Positions 43,991 through 56,469 of a stretch of 64,000 nucleotides of DNA are shown here, piece after piece. Location of the stretch: contig ML681990.1 in assembly GCA_007922195.1 (NCBI GenBank), positions 34,669,733-34,733,732 of the forward strand, given 5' to 3'. Both the position numbers and the translations under genes were made by a program. A model generated the notes under the pieces. The model made no database searches. It was not told the DNA's origin and saw only the letters and a program-made list of their open reading frames with translations. This DNA is from Podocnemis expansa. Taxonomy: Eukaryota; Chordata; Testudines; Podocnemididae. How positions within the stretch are numbered: the stretch's first letter is position 1; every line of letters starts with the position of its first letter.

Positions 43991-44737
43991 TATTTGTTGG
44001 AGCATATTTCTTCCCCTTCTTGGTTTATTCAACTGAAGGCGTGCACAGTTCACATGTGCTACTGTATCAGTTGTGCATTAAACATATGTTCCACTGTCTC
44101 TGGGCACTTGAAGGCACTCTAGTGGAAAACAATGGCACCTGTTGATGCTTTAAGCCACAATGATAGGAATCGTTGTGTACTTTACAGAGAAAGCAAAGAC
44201 CACATGAAAGGTAAACGTCCACTCTTAAGTGGTTAACAACAGGATACATCCATTGTTTTTTCCTTGTGGGAAAGGATATTTTCACATATTGTTTTTTCAG
44301 GACATAGGTAAATTTCAAGTCACCCCATACGTGTGTAGTAAACTGTCCTTTGATTTACACATCTCTAAACTGGTTCTGCAGGAATGCTGCCCATCTGCCA
44401 CACAGTTCTTTCTTAGTGTCAGTGTTTGTAAGTCAAAAATCAACATGGTTTAGTTTCCATAACAGTGAAGTTTTTCCACAACATGACTAGATGGAGAAAG
44501 AGATTGCAAGGACTCTTAGCACTTGGTGTTTCGGTTCCATAGTAACACTACAGAAAATGTTTTGGCTGTGTAATTAGAATTATGTTTTGCAACATCTCAA
44601 GTACAGAACTTTTCAACATAGTTTGAATAGAACCTTGTATGATCATTAGGTTGCCACTTTGCTTTTGTTTAAGTACTGTAATTAAAACAATTTCTTTTTA
44701 GTAAGCTGAGCCAAGTGGTTTGGTGACTTAGAAATGA
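43991..44737. other. Unannotated non-coding stretch
   Basis: AT-rich, nothing recognised. Confidence 0.4.
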
Positions 44738-44940
44738 TGGGTTACTTACCAGTAACTGTCCTCCTTCGAGATGGGCTGTTCACATACATTTAGTTATAGG
44801 TGTCTAAGTGCCGCAGTGCACAATAGCTCGGAAAGCCTTCAGCCTTAGCCTGTCAGGTCAGGGCACGTGGCCAGCGCCCCCTCTGTGCCACGTCCGTGGC
44901 TATATAGGTGACTGTGACCCTGACCCTCCCAGTTCCATAC
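44738..44940 (-). repeat. DIRS B inverted terminal repeat, 3' end
   Basis: Landmarks 'GGGTTACTTACCAGTAACTG', 'TTAGTTATAGGTGTCTAAG', 'TAGCCTGTCAGGTCAGGGCA' and 'GACCCTGACCCTCCCAGTTC', in reverse complement, match the 5' ITR. The first 35 bases are close to the same place in DIRS A ('GGGTTACTCACCAGTAACCG'). Confidence 0.85.
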
Positions 44941-44979
44941 ACGTTCACCAAATCCATTAGCAGGGATGGTGGGAGGGGC

Positions 44980-45075
44980 CTGAATGTATGTGAGCACCCC
45001 ATCTTGAAGGACAGTTACTGGTATGTAACTGACCGTTCTCCTTCAAGTACTGCTCACATCATTCAGTTACAGGTG
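44980..45075. repeat. DIRS B internal complementary region
   Basis: 'AATGTATGTGAGCACCCCAT' through 'GGACAGTTACTGGTATGTAA' is complementary to the outer 3' ITR. 'CTCCTTCAAGTACTGCTCAC' through 'CATTCAGTTACAGGTGAC' is complementary to the outer 5' ITR. It has the same layout and position as in DIRS A. Confidence 0.85.
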
Positions 45076-45108
45076 ACTGCTAGCTATACTCGTGGACAGT
45101 GGGAGGAC

Positions 45109-46200
45109 TTACAGTCTACCCACACTGAGTACATCTCTGCCCAGAGCGGCATCATCTCTAGCCTGCTGGGCAATAGCATAGTACATCGTGAAGGTATGAA
45201 TCAACAACCACGTAGCGGCCTTGCAGATCTCTTGGATCAGGACCTTAGGAAGGAAGGCTGTTGAGGACGCTTGGGCCCTGGTAGAGTGGGCTCTAACAGT
45301 TCCAGGAAAGGGTGTTTTCGACCTTCTGTAGCAGTTCTTGATACAGTTCACAATCCATTTAGACAGACACTGAGAGGATACTGGTAAACCTCTCTTACGT
45401 TCGGCGACCGCCACAAACAGTTGGGGTGGTCTTGCAGAACTGCTGAGTGTGCTCGATGTAAATCAGTACTCTCCTCATGTCCAAGGCATGCCACCTCCTC
45501 TGGTTCTGCGTAACCTGGGGGTCCAAATAAAAAACTGGCAGGCAAATTTCCTGGTTAAGGTGGAAGGGGGTAGCCACCTTAGGGAGGAATGATGGGTGGT
45601 GATGTAAAACCACTTTGTCCAGGTAGAACCTCGTATATGCGGGTTCCAAGGAGAGGGCTTTGAACTCTGAAACCCTTCTGGCAGAGGTGATTGTTAAGAA
45701 GGCCACCTTCCATAACAGGACCAGCAGGGTGGCTGAGTCCAAGGGTTCATAGGGTGCCTCAGTTATTACCCAGAGCACAATATTCAAGTCCCAAGATGGG
45801 GTGGGCTTACGGGGTTGGGGAAAAAGTCTCTCCACCCCTTTCAGGAATCTGACAGAAGTGGGAGGGGGAAAAAGCTGATTGCCCATCCAGTCTGTCGTGG
45901 AGAGCTGAAATTGCTGCTAAATGGAGTTTCAGTGATGAAGGAGAGAGGCCATTTTCTCTGAGGTCTAACAGATAGTCAAGGATCAGAAGTATTGGAGCTG
46001 ATATACCTTTGTCCCATCCCCAAATGGAGAATTGCTTTCATTTGGCTGTACACACGGACCTGGTAGATGGTCTTTTGCTACCAACCAGGAACTTCTTAAC
46101 CCTGTCTGAGCAGAGCTTCTCCTGCTTGCTGAGCCAGAAAGCATCCAGGCTGTCAGGTACAGGCAGCCTGGGTCTGGGCGCCGAAGGCGCCCCAAGTCCT
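45109..46200 (-). pseudogene. DIRS B tyrosine recombinase (YR), broken
   Basis: Open pieces of 163 codons (45886-45395) and 101 codons (45414-45109) keep the catalytic landmarks of phage-integrase-type recombinases. The first Arg is in 'TSARRVSEFKAL', the His and second Arg are in 'VRAHSTRAQASS', and the Tyr is in 'TFTMYYAI' after 'ICKAATW'. In DIRS elements this enzyme inserts the circular cDNA without a target duplication. A frame break lies between the two pieces near 45400, and the N-terminal part (about 45890-46200) is scrambled by stops. Confidence 0.8.
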
Positions 46201-47958
46201 GCATCAGGAGGTCCACCCACTGTGGGAGGCGGAGTGGTGTCTCTATGGACATGTCCTGCAGGAGTGGGAACCAATGCTGTATGCGCCAGTCTGGAGCTAT
46301 CAGTATCATGTTTGCTCTGCCCCTGATGAATTTTCATGAGAACCCTCTGTAACAGGGAAACCAGCGGGAAGGCATGCATCAGGGGCCCTGACCAGCTGAT
46401 GAGGAAGGCATTGCTGAGAGACCCCTACTCCCAGCCCCTGAGGGAGCAAAACTGGGGACACTTGCAATTCTGCTGTGTTGCAAACAAGTCTATCTGGGAT
46501 GAGTCCCATTTGTCTATCAGGAGGGAGAACACCCTGTTGTGGAGGAACCACTTGTGGTTCACTAGGCGCTTTCTGCTTAGCGAGTCCGCTAGCCCGTTGT
46601 CCACCCCCAGCAGGTGGGAGGCCACTTGGGTGAAGTTGTGTTGTATGGCTAACTCCCAGAGTTTGCACGTTCCTCGCAAAGCGGTGGAGAGTGGACCCTC
46701 CCCTTGCCGCTTCTTATAGATCATGGCTGTGGTATTGTCCGTGAGAATCTGGACTGACCTTCCCTGTATCTTGTCCAGGAAGGTCATGCAAGCTAGTCTG
46801 ATGGCCCATAGTTCCTTCATGTTTATGTGGAGAGGGCCGTCTGTGTGGGACCAGAGCCCCTGACCGGAGAGTTCCTCAGAGATATAGCCCTCCAACCCTG
46901 AGTCCAAGGCATCCATTATTAAGGTCACTGAGGGCCTGAGGTCTTTGAAGGGGATGCCCCCCATGGAGAAACGGGGATCCCTCCAAACCTGAAGTGTCCC
47001 CAGAGCATCCTGGGGGACAGACAGTACCTTGTTTAAGGAATCCCTCCATATGTGGAACACTGTGGAGAGCCAGACCTGGAAAGGCCTCCTTCTCTGGTGT
47101 GCCATCTGGATCACGGAGGTGGAGGCTGCCATGTGGCCGAGGAGCTGCAGGCACTGGCAGGCTGCCTGCAGCTCCATAATGATGGTGCAAATGGACCAAA
47201 ATCTTGAGAGGGGGAGGAATGTTGACACCTTGCAGGCGTCTAGGTGCACCCCTATGAACCCTATGTTCTGAGATGGGCGGAGTTTTGACTTTTCTTGGTT
47301 TATGTGGAAACCCAGATAGTCGCAGAGCCTCACTACTGCTCTGATGTGGAGCTCTACTTGGGAACTCAATCTCCCGACTATTACCCAGTTGTCTAGATGG
47401 GGTAAATTCTTATGCCCCGTCTGCACAGATAAATTCTTATGCCCCGTCTATGCCGCAACCGGCGCCATGCACTTTGTGAACACCCTGGGGCCCAGGGAGA
47501 GCCTGAAGGGGAAAGAAGTGAACTGGAAGTGGTCTTTTGCCACCATGAATCTTAGGAACCTCCTGTGGCAGGGCTGTATGGCTATGTGGAAGTAGGCGTC
47601 TTTTAGATCAAGGGCTGCGAACCAATCCTCAGGAGACAGAGATGGTAGGATCTGTGATAGGGAAACCATGCAGAACTTTATTCTCCTTATGTGCTTGTTT
47701 AAGGCTCTGAGATCTAAAATGGGTCAAAGGTCCCCATTGGCTTTTGGGACCAGGAAGTATCAGGAGTAAAATCCCTTTCTCTGCTCCCACTTGGGGACCC
47801 TTTCTATGGCTCCGAGGGAGAGGAGTTTCTGGCATTCGATCTCGAGCAGATGGAGCAGTTCCTGGTTTCCAAGAGTTGGATGAGGGGGCGGTTTTCTGTC
47901 CCAAGGAATCGCAAGGAACTGAATACGATACCCCTCTACGACCATCTTGAGGACCCAC
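46201..47958 (-). pseudogene. DIRS B reverse transcriptase / RNase H, broken
   Basis: RT start (47945-47760): 'HPTLGNQELLHLLEIECQKL' then 'LGAIERVP'. Next (47669-47448): 'WFAALDLKDAYFHIAIQP', the box with the first catalytic Asp. A 333-codon frame (47426-46425) follows. It opens with 'NLPHLDNWVIVG', where active DIRS copies have YLDDW, so the second Asp of the catalytic pair is Asn. Then comes the RNase H part with 'INMKELWAIRLA', 'VQILTDNTTAMIYKKRQG', 'ASHLLGVDNGLADSLSRK' and 'SQIDLFATQQNCK'. The tail ('MILIAPDWRIQHWFPLLQDM') lies in a third frame near 46309-46200. At least three frame breaks. Confidence 0.85.
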
Positions 47959-48051
47959 TGGTTGGATGTGATGTTGGCCCAGTGGTGTGTGAAGCAGTGT
48001 AAGCTGTTGGAGACCAGTCAGGTCGTGGGTTTGCTGCCCATACTGTAATCA

Positions 48052-50235
48052 TCAAAAATGCTGTTTCCTTCCCAATGAGCATTTGGAGGCCTGCCCACAC
48101 CTACCAGACTGTGGGGCATGGGACTTCTCACTCTTGCTCGAATGGACTTTGTCCTTGTCCATGTCCCCAAGATGACACTGGCAAAATTGGAGGGACCTCA
48201 GGAATGGATTCTGCAGCTGAATCTGTTGTTTCAGCTGCTGAAATTGTTGTTGTAAGAGTTGATGGGGTTTTAGAGAGCATCTGTTAGGTTGTGGGGTGCA
48301 AATCCCCAGTGACCGGAGCATGGCTCTTGAGTCCTTCATGCCACAGAGTTTCACGTCCATGGACTCAGCAAAGAGGTGAGGGCCTTCAAATGGTAGCTCC
48401 TGAATGGTAAGCTGCAGCTGTGGCAGCAGACCTGAGCCCTGGAGCCAGGCCAAGTGGCACATTACCACGGCTGACACCATCATACGAGCAGCTGTATCTA
48501 TAGTGTTCAAGATAGCCATCAGAGCATCCCTGGATGCCATTTCCCCTTCCTTGAGCATCGTGTTGAAGTCCCTAAGGTGATCCTTGGGGATGATGTTATG
48601 AAAGCCCTTGCATGGCGCTCCAGAGGTTAAAGATATATCTTGCCTGTGGGCCAAGTGGTTAGCTATGCTCAGCTGTAGGGCTGCTGTAGAATAGACCTGC
48701 CTGCCCAGCAGGTCGAGTTTCCTTGCCTCCTTATTTTTAGGGGTGGAACCCGGTTGGTCCTGTCTTTCTTTCTGGTTCACGGCATCGACAACCAGAGACC
48801 CCGGGGTGGGGTGCTGGAAGAGGAAGGAGAACTTGTCCTGAGGGACGTGGTACTTCCAGTTCACCACCCTTGATGCTGGTGGAATCAAGGATGGGGTTTG
48901 CCAACAGGCCTTAACAATGCTGTATACCCTTTCGTGAAGGGAGACAGACACCTTGGCGGGTGGGGCCCTACATCTGACCTGGAAGAGGGGGTTGGTTTCC
49001 TCTTGAACAACCCCCAGCTTCAGCTTCAGCTTCAGGCTTCCTCCCATGCGGCACAGCAAGTCCTGTTGGGCGTGAGAGTCCTCGTTGCAGTCAATCGATC
49101 TCTCAAAGGTGTGCTCATCTAGTGAGGAGAAAGAGTGAGCCCATGATCTACTACAACAAGTGGAGTCTGGGTCGGGCTCATTGTCCAAGAAATCCAAATC
49201 TAGGGTCTGCAAGGGAGACTGGACGGAATGGTGCCATGAAGTTGAGGCACTATCGGCTGTTATGTCCAGCCAGTCCGGCAACCAGCCATTAAAAGATGCT
49301 CCAGCCTAAAGACGGCATGAAGGAGAGCAGCCCCAATCATGTTGTGGAGTCTATATGGCACCAGAGAGGGAAGGCTTTGCTGGCCCAGATGTTGCTGACG
49401 ATCCCTTCTTGCGTCACGGTTTGGGCAAAGGGGAACGTTTGTGGCACCGTTCCTCACACGTTTGCTGGCCCCTGGTGCCCTCTTGGGTGAGGGAGAAGAG
49501 CGAACAGAGGCCAGGGACGAGGCTGACACTGAGCTGGACAATGGGGCCCTTGAACCCTGGGAGCACAGTACCGACAGGTCCCAAGAGGAGCGTGGAGAGG
49601 AGGCCATGGAGCAGTCCTTAGTGCCAGATTGTGGTACTGGTGGCGGGCTGGACGGTACCAGGTTAGTAGGTGGTACTGATTCCTGTGCCAACTAGGTTTC
49701 TGGTACTGGGGTCGGCGTTGACCCAGGTTTCTTCCACCATACGGGAGCCAGGTCCTAGGACTGTGCCTGCATCTTCACAGGGCCCCACAGCATTGATGGT
49801 CCCGCTTTCGAGTCATTGGCAGGCCGGTTCGGTGACTGAGATGTTCAGTGCCCAGGCAGTACCAAGAAGGGCACTGACCGAGACTTTGAGCTTGGCGCCA
49901 AACGACGGTGCCGGTGCTCTGGTGCCCAGACCGCTCGATGAGCCAGCGGAGCACTCGGCTTGGGCAGCATTAGAGGTGTGCGCACTGCTTGCTGTCAGGG
50001 AGCAGAGGCACAGCCATCGATCTTTGATAGTCCTCCGTTTGAAGGACTGGCAGATAAGGCAGGTCTCAGCGAGGTGAGACTCTCCCAGGCATGCAAGACA
50101 TTTATCATGTGGATCGTTGAGAGGGAAAGCTTTGCAGCATCCCAAGCACGGTTTAAAACCAGGCATCTTAAATTTTGCACGGTAGAAGACAGGCACTTGC
50201 TTCTGCGAGTTTCTTGGCTGATCCGAAACCATCAC
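48052..50235 (-). pseudogene. DIRS B gag-like gene (ORF1), broken
   Basis: The N-terminal piece (140 codons, 50235-49813) has 'FKPCLGCCKAFPLNDPHDKC', 'LACLGESHLAETCLICQSFK' and 'RRTIKDRW', the Cys/His cluster shared with DIRS A. The middle (49691-49260) is Ser/Pro-rich and in another frame. The C-terminal piece (409 codons, 49281-48052) carries 'LDLLGRQVYSTAALQLSIAN', 'MLKEGEMASRDALMAILNT', 'IDTAARMMVSAVVMCHLAWL' and 'IQELPFEGPHLFAESMDV'. Its tail is Gln-rich ('LLQQQFQQLKQQIQLQ'). Starts at an ATG about 45 bases inside the 5' ITR edge. Confidence 0.8.
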
Positions 50236-50249
50236 TGAGTGCAGAAAAA

Positions 50250-50425
50250 AGAACTGGGAGGGTCAGGGTCACGGTCACCTATATAGCCACGGTCGCAGCA
50301 CAGAGGGGGCATTCGCCACATGCCCTGACCTGACAGGCTAAAGCTGAAGACTTTCCGAGCTACCGTGTGCTGCGGCACACAGATACCTATAACTGAATGA
50401 CGTGAGCAGCGCTTGAAGAAGTGTA
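50250..50425 (-). repeat. DIRS B inverted terminal repeat, 5' end
   Basis: Reverse complement of the 3' ITR; landmarks 'GAACTGGGAGGGTCAGGGTC', 'CCTGACCTGACAGGCTAAAG', 'CCTATAACTGAATGACGTGA' and 'GCAGCGCTTGAAGAAG'. Identity of roughly 85 per cent by eye. Confidence 0.8.
50277..50289 (-). promoter_or_regulatory. TATA-like box in DIRS B 5' ITR
   Basis: Minus-strand 'GCTATATAGG' lies about 45 bases before the gag ATG. The matching box is in the same place in DIRS A. Role is inferred from position. Confidence 0.3.
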
Positions 50426-52609
50426 GGTTATGGTAGAGAAAACCTGAGAATCTAACAGCTTCACGCAGAGACAAAGTTTACTCTGTTACCCTGATAAAAC
50501 AACTAAAAATTAGCCTGTGTTGGCAAGTCAGAAAGCAACTCTGATCTTCACCTTATTCAAACTGTTACCTCTTCTAAAGCAGTGTTTTTATTTTAATAGA
50601 TTCAAAAGGAAAACTGTTTATTTTTGTTATATCTCTGACTCATTTAAACATTGCTTTTAATCTTACACTTTCATACATCAGGAGACCATCACAATGTAAT
50701 ATGGCTATTCTTTGAAACAGTTTATCATTGTATAAAGTTTAGGGTTTTCTAATTAAGCTTGAACTACACACTGAATAAGAATCCAGATACCTTGCTGTCG
50801 TCAGATTAAAGCAAGCAAGACATGCATTGTTTTACGATCCTTCTCCTTTCTCTGTCTAGCTATGGTATACAGTACTTCCCTCTGCTTTGATGGAACTTTG
50901 TCTTGAAATGTTTCACATGTATCCATGTATAATTATTTTGGCTCCCTGAACATAGGAGTGATGGAGCAGGGCAAAAGGAAAGGACAGGGAGGTATCTACT
51001 AGAGATCCTTAAAGAAAATATATTGGTGCCAGGTGGTGAGCAAAAAAAGAACAAAAATATATATATTTGTTATAATCCATTTAAGAAGCAGCAAAGATTG
51101 TGAAACTGTTCAAGTACAGGCAGATTGATAGAGTTGGCTAACCTGTTATGAAGAGACATTTTTATCGAATTAGAATTAACAACTTACGTATTTTTTCAGT
51201 AAGTGACATAAAAGTCAGTCAATACAAGCATATTGCACAACATAAAATAAACAAAGCTCTGTAGCTTATCAGTGCTCTTTTGGTAGTTAATTTCCTGAAG
51301 ATTAAAAGGCACACCCTACCAGGATTTATCGAAAGTATTTCTAAGGCACTTATTTTATATTTAAGTGCCAAAGTCAATGTAAGAATATTTATGATGGGTA
51401 GACATACAAGTTAGCTGAATTCAAGGTGAAGTATTCTATATAACTGAGTACAAATACTTATACAGTCAGTAAATTACATATTTTTAGTTCTGAGACTATC
51501 ACTCACTGGAATCAAAATACAAAACAAAAAAATGTAAAACCCCAGTTAAAAAGTGAACAACAAAAGATCTACAACAAGTCAAGCTGAAGATCTATTGACA
51601 CTCCATCAAATAATTAAAAAAGAATAATTTTTAATAAAATAGAAAAAGTGGTGCCTTACAAATATTAACTCATTATGAATAGACTTCACAAACTAAGATG
51701 TAGGAAAATGTTCTGTCCCAAAACACATACAGTAGAAAGAAATGTGACATTGACTGTTAAAACCCGAAGTAATCAGTTCCTCCTAATGTGGAAATATTCA
51801 AATTAATGGAAAAATTTGAATTGTCAAATCTACATACATGTCTGCATGCACACATTTATTTTAATAAGGCATATTTGCCTCAGTTTCTATAAACTACTAG
51901 CAATCAGTTTACTAGGGCATGCTGGCTCTTAGTTTCACTCCACTTTGTTGGTCTTCTTCCTCTTTCTCATTTTGGTACGGAAGGCAAGTCTTGACAGAGA
52001 AAAAGGCTGCCAAAGGATCTGAGAATAAAAGTATTTAATTTGATCTATTGAATTATCCAGTCTAGAACTGGGCAAATTTTCAGCTAAAACTTTTTTTGCA
52101 AAATAAATAAATGTAGATTTGGCAACACCAATATGTCTTGCAAATTGGTGTTTTTCAAAACACAATTTGAGACATTCTGAAACTAACTGAACGTTTTTGA
52201 AGTGTTGTTTTGATTTGAAGTGGCTTTTGGTTTTGAAAATTTCCTTCAATTTTATTAAACATTTCATTTGACAAAATAAAAAATATTTTTAATGAAACCT
52301 TTCAAAAAATGTTTAAGTTTGATCTCAATTTTTTTGGAATGTCCCAGTAATCCCTCCCCACCCCAAAAAATCTCTGGTTCTCACAGTTCTCATATATTCA
52401 CAAATCTTTTCTCACATGTACAAATGTGAGACACGTTTAGTGGGGTGTGCTCACACAGCTAGGAAACTGTTAAATCTTTCTTGCTATAACTGGTTGTCCA
52501 ACTACCTCCAATTACTTCCACAAGTCCTGGTACTCACCTCCCTAAAGATATTTATAACAAAAAGGGACTAGGTGGTAGGGGCAGGGGCAGCACAGGCTGT
52601 TCTTAGCCA
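50426..52609. other. Unannotated AT-rich stretch
   Basis: No gene or repeat recognised in 2.2 kb. A 110-codon minus frame (51935-52267) is Lys/Phe-rich without domain pattern. Confidence 0.4.
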
Positions 52610-53905
52610 TGGGGATGAACCCAGGAAATTTTAGATCTGTCATCCTGACATTGATCCTGGGCAAAATAGCATAATGGATGATATGGGACTAGCTCAATAA
52701 AGACTTAAACAAGGTAATATAATTAATGACAATGTTAACTAGATATGTATATGAGATCACAAGTTTGGCTGATAAAAGTATTAGTGTTGATATAACGTAA
52801 AACATTTTCTTTGGTATCATGCAGCATTTTGATTACAAAATTAAAATGATACAAAATTAAAATGGCATTTTAAAAAGGATTAGAACAGGCTGACAGGTTT
52901 TAAAATGTAATTGTAAACAGAAAATCATCATCAACTGTATATCTGATTAGATAGGTTCTTGGCTCTATGCTATTTAACATTTTTCTAAATGAACTGGAAG
53001 AAAAAAATCAGTGATAAAGTTCAGAGGATACAAAGATGGGGAAAGTACTAAATAATGAAGAGGATAGTTTACTTATGCAGGCTGATCTGATGGGTGCAAA
53101 CAAACAATTTGCATTTTAATGTGGCTAAATATAATGCATACATCTAGGAACAAATATATATACTTATATATGATGAGAAACAAACAAACAATCTTGGGAA
53201 GCAATGAATCCCTTGTGGAATTAGGGACCATGATAGATAATCAGCTGAACATGAGCTCCAACATAGATGCTGAAACCAAAAGGGCTAATGAGATCTTTGC
53301 ACATATAAACTGGGGAAATTTGAGTAGGAATAGAGGGAATATTAACTCTGTACATGGCCCTGGTATGACTGCTATTGGAACGCTTTGTCCAGTTCCTGCA
53401 TCCGTAAATTAAGAATGATGTTAGTAACCTGGAGAGGCTTCAGAGGAAAGCCACAACAATGATTAGAGCATTGGAAAATATGCCTTAGACTGTGAGAATC
53501 AAGGAGCTCAAACTATTTGTCTTATAAAAAGAGAAGGTTAAAGGGTGATGACTGATTATTGAGCACCTACATTGGGAACAAATATGATAATGGGTTCCTC
53601 AGCCTAGCAGAAAAAGATGTTAGCAATCTAATAGCTGGAAGTGAAAACTAGAGATTCAAGACTGGAACTGAGGCACGTATTATTAGCAAAGAGGGTAATG
53701 AATCGTTTGGAACATCTTACGCAATGCAGTGGTGGTGGTTTCTCTGTAACTGGCAACTTTTAAGTCAAATTTGGATGTTTTTCTAAAATATAAAGCCTGT
53801 TTCAATTGGATTATGTTTCAGAGAAGGTCTCTGACCTGTGATAAATGAGACCAGACTAGAGGATAATAGTTCCTTTTAGATTTATAATCTATGAATCCTT
53901 ATGTG
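52610..53905 (+). pseudogene. Old CR1-like LINE, RT to 3' end
   Basis: Plus-strand reading starts 'NPGNFRSVILTL', then 'LNELEEK' and 'NFHFNVAKYNAYI'-like pieces. A 97-codon frame (53119-53412) follows with 'NESLVELGTMIDNQLNMSSN' and 'IDAETKRANEIFAHINWGNL', the CR1 stretch downstream of the polymerase site. Later text includes 'ARGFRGKPQQ' and, near 53850, a degraded CR1 3' end ('GAGACCAGACTAGAGGATAA'). Very decayed, so this is among the oldest CR1 copies here. Confidence 0.65.
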
Positions 53906-54969
53906 GTTGAGTTTGTAAACACAAACCAGCAGGATTAATTTACTTTTTAGCACCTGCTAGTTTTCACAGCTGTTGTAACTTAGATATCCTAATATAAAAA
54001 TTAACACAACATGCTGTAAGCAGTAAGACAATACAGTGCATTTTTGGGGAAAACAGTTCCCCTGTTTAACCTATGTAAATATAAAGTCTTCACCATTAAT
54101 GTTGTACCTTTTCTTAATTATTCAGTATAGAATTTTCATATTAGCAAGTCTGAAAGTACATACTCTGAGGTTAATTATTTTTAATCCCATTAGAGTACAA
54201 AGGATCAGTTATAATGTTGCTTTGAAGCCACAAGTAAGTTATTCAGTAATTTCTCTGCTACCATAGATGGAGCACCTAACAAATCTTCATACTTTTACAT
54301 TTCAATTTATACCCCCTGGCAACACAGCAATTTCTATATAAACATTGGAAATAATTACAGATATCAAACTTGTGGTCTGGAAGCCCAGTGCACATACTGT
54401 TAGAATTACATAAGTCAGGCAGCCCATGGCCAATGAAGACCTACCATTCACAAACATTAGATTAACAAAATTTCAATAGCATACTACTAAGTAAAAAATA
54501 AGTTTACACAGCCTTCCACCTCATGATAACATGAAAATCTGCTCTCCAAAAACATCTGAATCTGTATGCCATCCTATGCAAAAATATAGAACGGGCAAAG
54601 TTAAGTGAACATCACCAGTTTTCATTAAGAGTTCCCACCAAATCTTTCAAATAATATGTGCAGGATTTTCATATCTACGGGAACAGGGGGCTTAGTATTA
54701 AATTGTATGGATATCCCACGACTGGTGGATAAATGCCATGGACTTAGGTCTGTACTGAGGGTTTCTTTCCTTTGCCCAAAGCAAGATTTTTCAGATATTT
54801 GCAATGGGGTCAGTGTAACCTCCACAAGGATTTCTATGGGATAACAAAGAGATACTGCATAGAATGATGATCTATTAAGTTATTTCTTCTCACTCAAAGC
54901 CAGAAGCACATCCTCTTCATAAGCAGGGGCTTCCATGCATCTGGATGAGTGGTGGTGGAAATAATACCA
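53906..54969. other. Unannotated non-coding stretch
   Basis: Nothing recognised. AT-rich. Confidence 0.4.
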
Positions 54970-55366
54970 CTAAAATCCTGTCCACATTACAGTTTATAAC
55001 TGAGTTTGTAACCCATATGTCAGATGACAAAGGCAGTCAATAATGTTTTGTGCTAGCCAGATGGCTGGGATGGCACATGATTGACTTCCTGGCCAGCTAA
55101 TCATTACATTCTTTTAAAAGAGGAATATTAGTTTAACTGTATATATTTAAGTGGTTTTTCTCATTCCCAAGACTTTGTGCTAAGGCAGTCTAGAACAGCT
55201 TCTCAGGCTATCCTGGAATATACTTATAACAATATGGCTGGGCAGGAAGGCAGGTGCAGTTGTGATAGGTAAAAGCTGTGCAGCCACAAACCTGAGTCAT
55301 ATTACTTGTAATGTGTCTCTAACTGGCTACCATTTCTCAGTTTAAAATTTTAGTGTAGACAGGACC
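54970..55366. mobile_element. Non-autonomous inverted-repeat DNA element
   Basis: The left end reads ATCCTGTCCACATTACAG followed by 'TTTATAACTGAG'. The reverse complement of the right end reads GGTCCTGTCTACACTAAAAT followed by 'TTTAAACTGAG'. They pair over about 30 bases with some differences. No target duplication found and no coding frame. Confidence 0.5.
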
Positions 55367-56469
55367 TTGGGCTCTTTCCTCCTATTATATACTTACTGGC
55401 CAGTTTTAATCTGCATTTAGCTTCTTTTATTTCTCTCCCTCCTCCCCCAAAAAAGGTTTCCATCTCATATCTCATTTCCCTCCTCAAAATGCCCCACACA
55501 GCCACAGATGGGATAATCTGACTCAGCCAGACCTGACCCTAGACCAAATGGTGCTCCAAGTGAGGAGCATCTTGTGCGCCATTCCCCTGCTGTTTCTTAA
55601 ATAAGGTTCTCTTCAGTTTGTTCTTATATCCCACTGAGTGACTGGTGATATCCTGCCCCTCACAGATCTATGAGGACATAGCTGGCAATATTCTAATTAG
55701 TTTAAGGAAAATGCATTTCTCAGAAAGTCTGGAAGGTTTCACGCAAAGCTACAAAGGTTAGGAGGTTAGCAAAAAATGATCCACATACAGAATACCTGAA
55801 ACATTTTACTTCAAACATTCTATGTTCCCTTTTGTTAATGACAAAAATGGAATTCCAGGCTTGGCATCCCCCAAACTCAGCAACCCACATGGTACCCTTA
55901 GTTCCCCTCTGGAGCCAGCTAGATATACAACAAAGTATTATAAAAAAAAAAAAAACCCACCACCCACCCACACTTGTGTTGCTACTACAGACTGAGGTGT
56001 TAATGATTAATTATGTAAGAAAGCATATAAGGGATGATCTACTACAAACAACAATACAATACTAATTTCCATGTTTTCTTGAAAATGTACATATAAAAAA
56101 ATAAAACAATATAAAATTGATGTAGGGTTTCAGCCACCACCAACTGAAATCAATGCAAAAGATCCTTTTGACTTCAGTGTTCTGTCTTTTCATAACAAAC
56201 AAACAAACAAGTATATTTGCACACTTTGTTTTCTAATAATAGCAATGCATCAAACTGGCTTGGAAAAATTAGCCAATGGGAACAAGGCGGTGACCTTCTA
56301 GTAGTCGGGAAAAAAGTATTTTACTACACATCCATATTGTCAGTTATGCTGATAATAATGTCATTTACTTTGTGCTCTCTTCATCTGTTTGTTATAACCA
56401 CCTGTTACGTCTCTTTACATGCTTAGGCGCCAGTCTTCAAACTGAGTATGTATGAAAGCACATGTATTC
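55367..56469. other. Unannotated non-coding stretch
   Basis: Includes an A-run near 55941-55955. No gene or repeat recognised. Confidence 0.4.

Larger units (their letters stand above)
44738..50425 (-). mobile_element. DIRS-type retrotransposon B (gag, RT/RNase H, tyrosine recombinase; decayed)
   Basis: Inverted terminal repeats lie at 44738-44940 and about 50250-50425, and the internal complementary region at 44980-45075. Gene order on the minus strand: gag (50235 to 48052), RT/RNase H (47958 to about 46200), tyrosine recombinase (to 45109), then ICR and 3' ITR. Every gene has frameshifts or stops, so the copy is dead. It is the full-length autonomous design, against which element A looks like a gag-only derivative. 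No target duplication is seen, as is normal for DIRS. Confidence 0.9.

Noticed and set aside
46425..47426. A 333-codon open frame as a host gene
   Set aside because: It is clearly RT/RNase H of a DIRS element, with the TDNTTA and ADSLSRK boxes.
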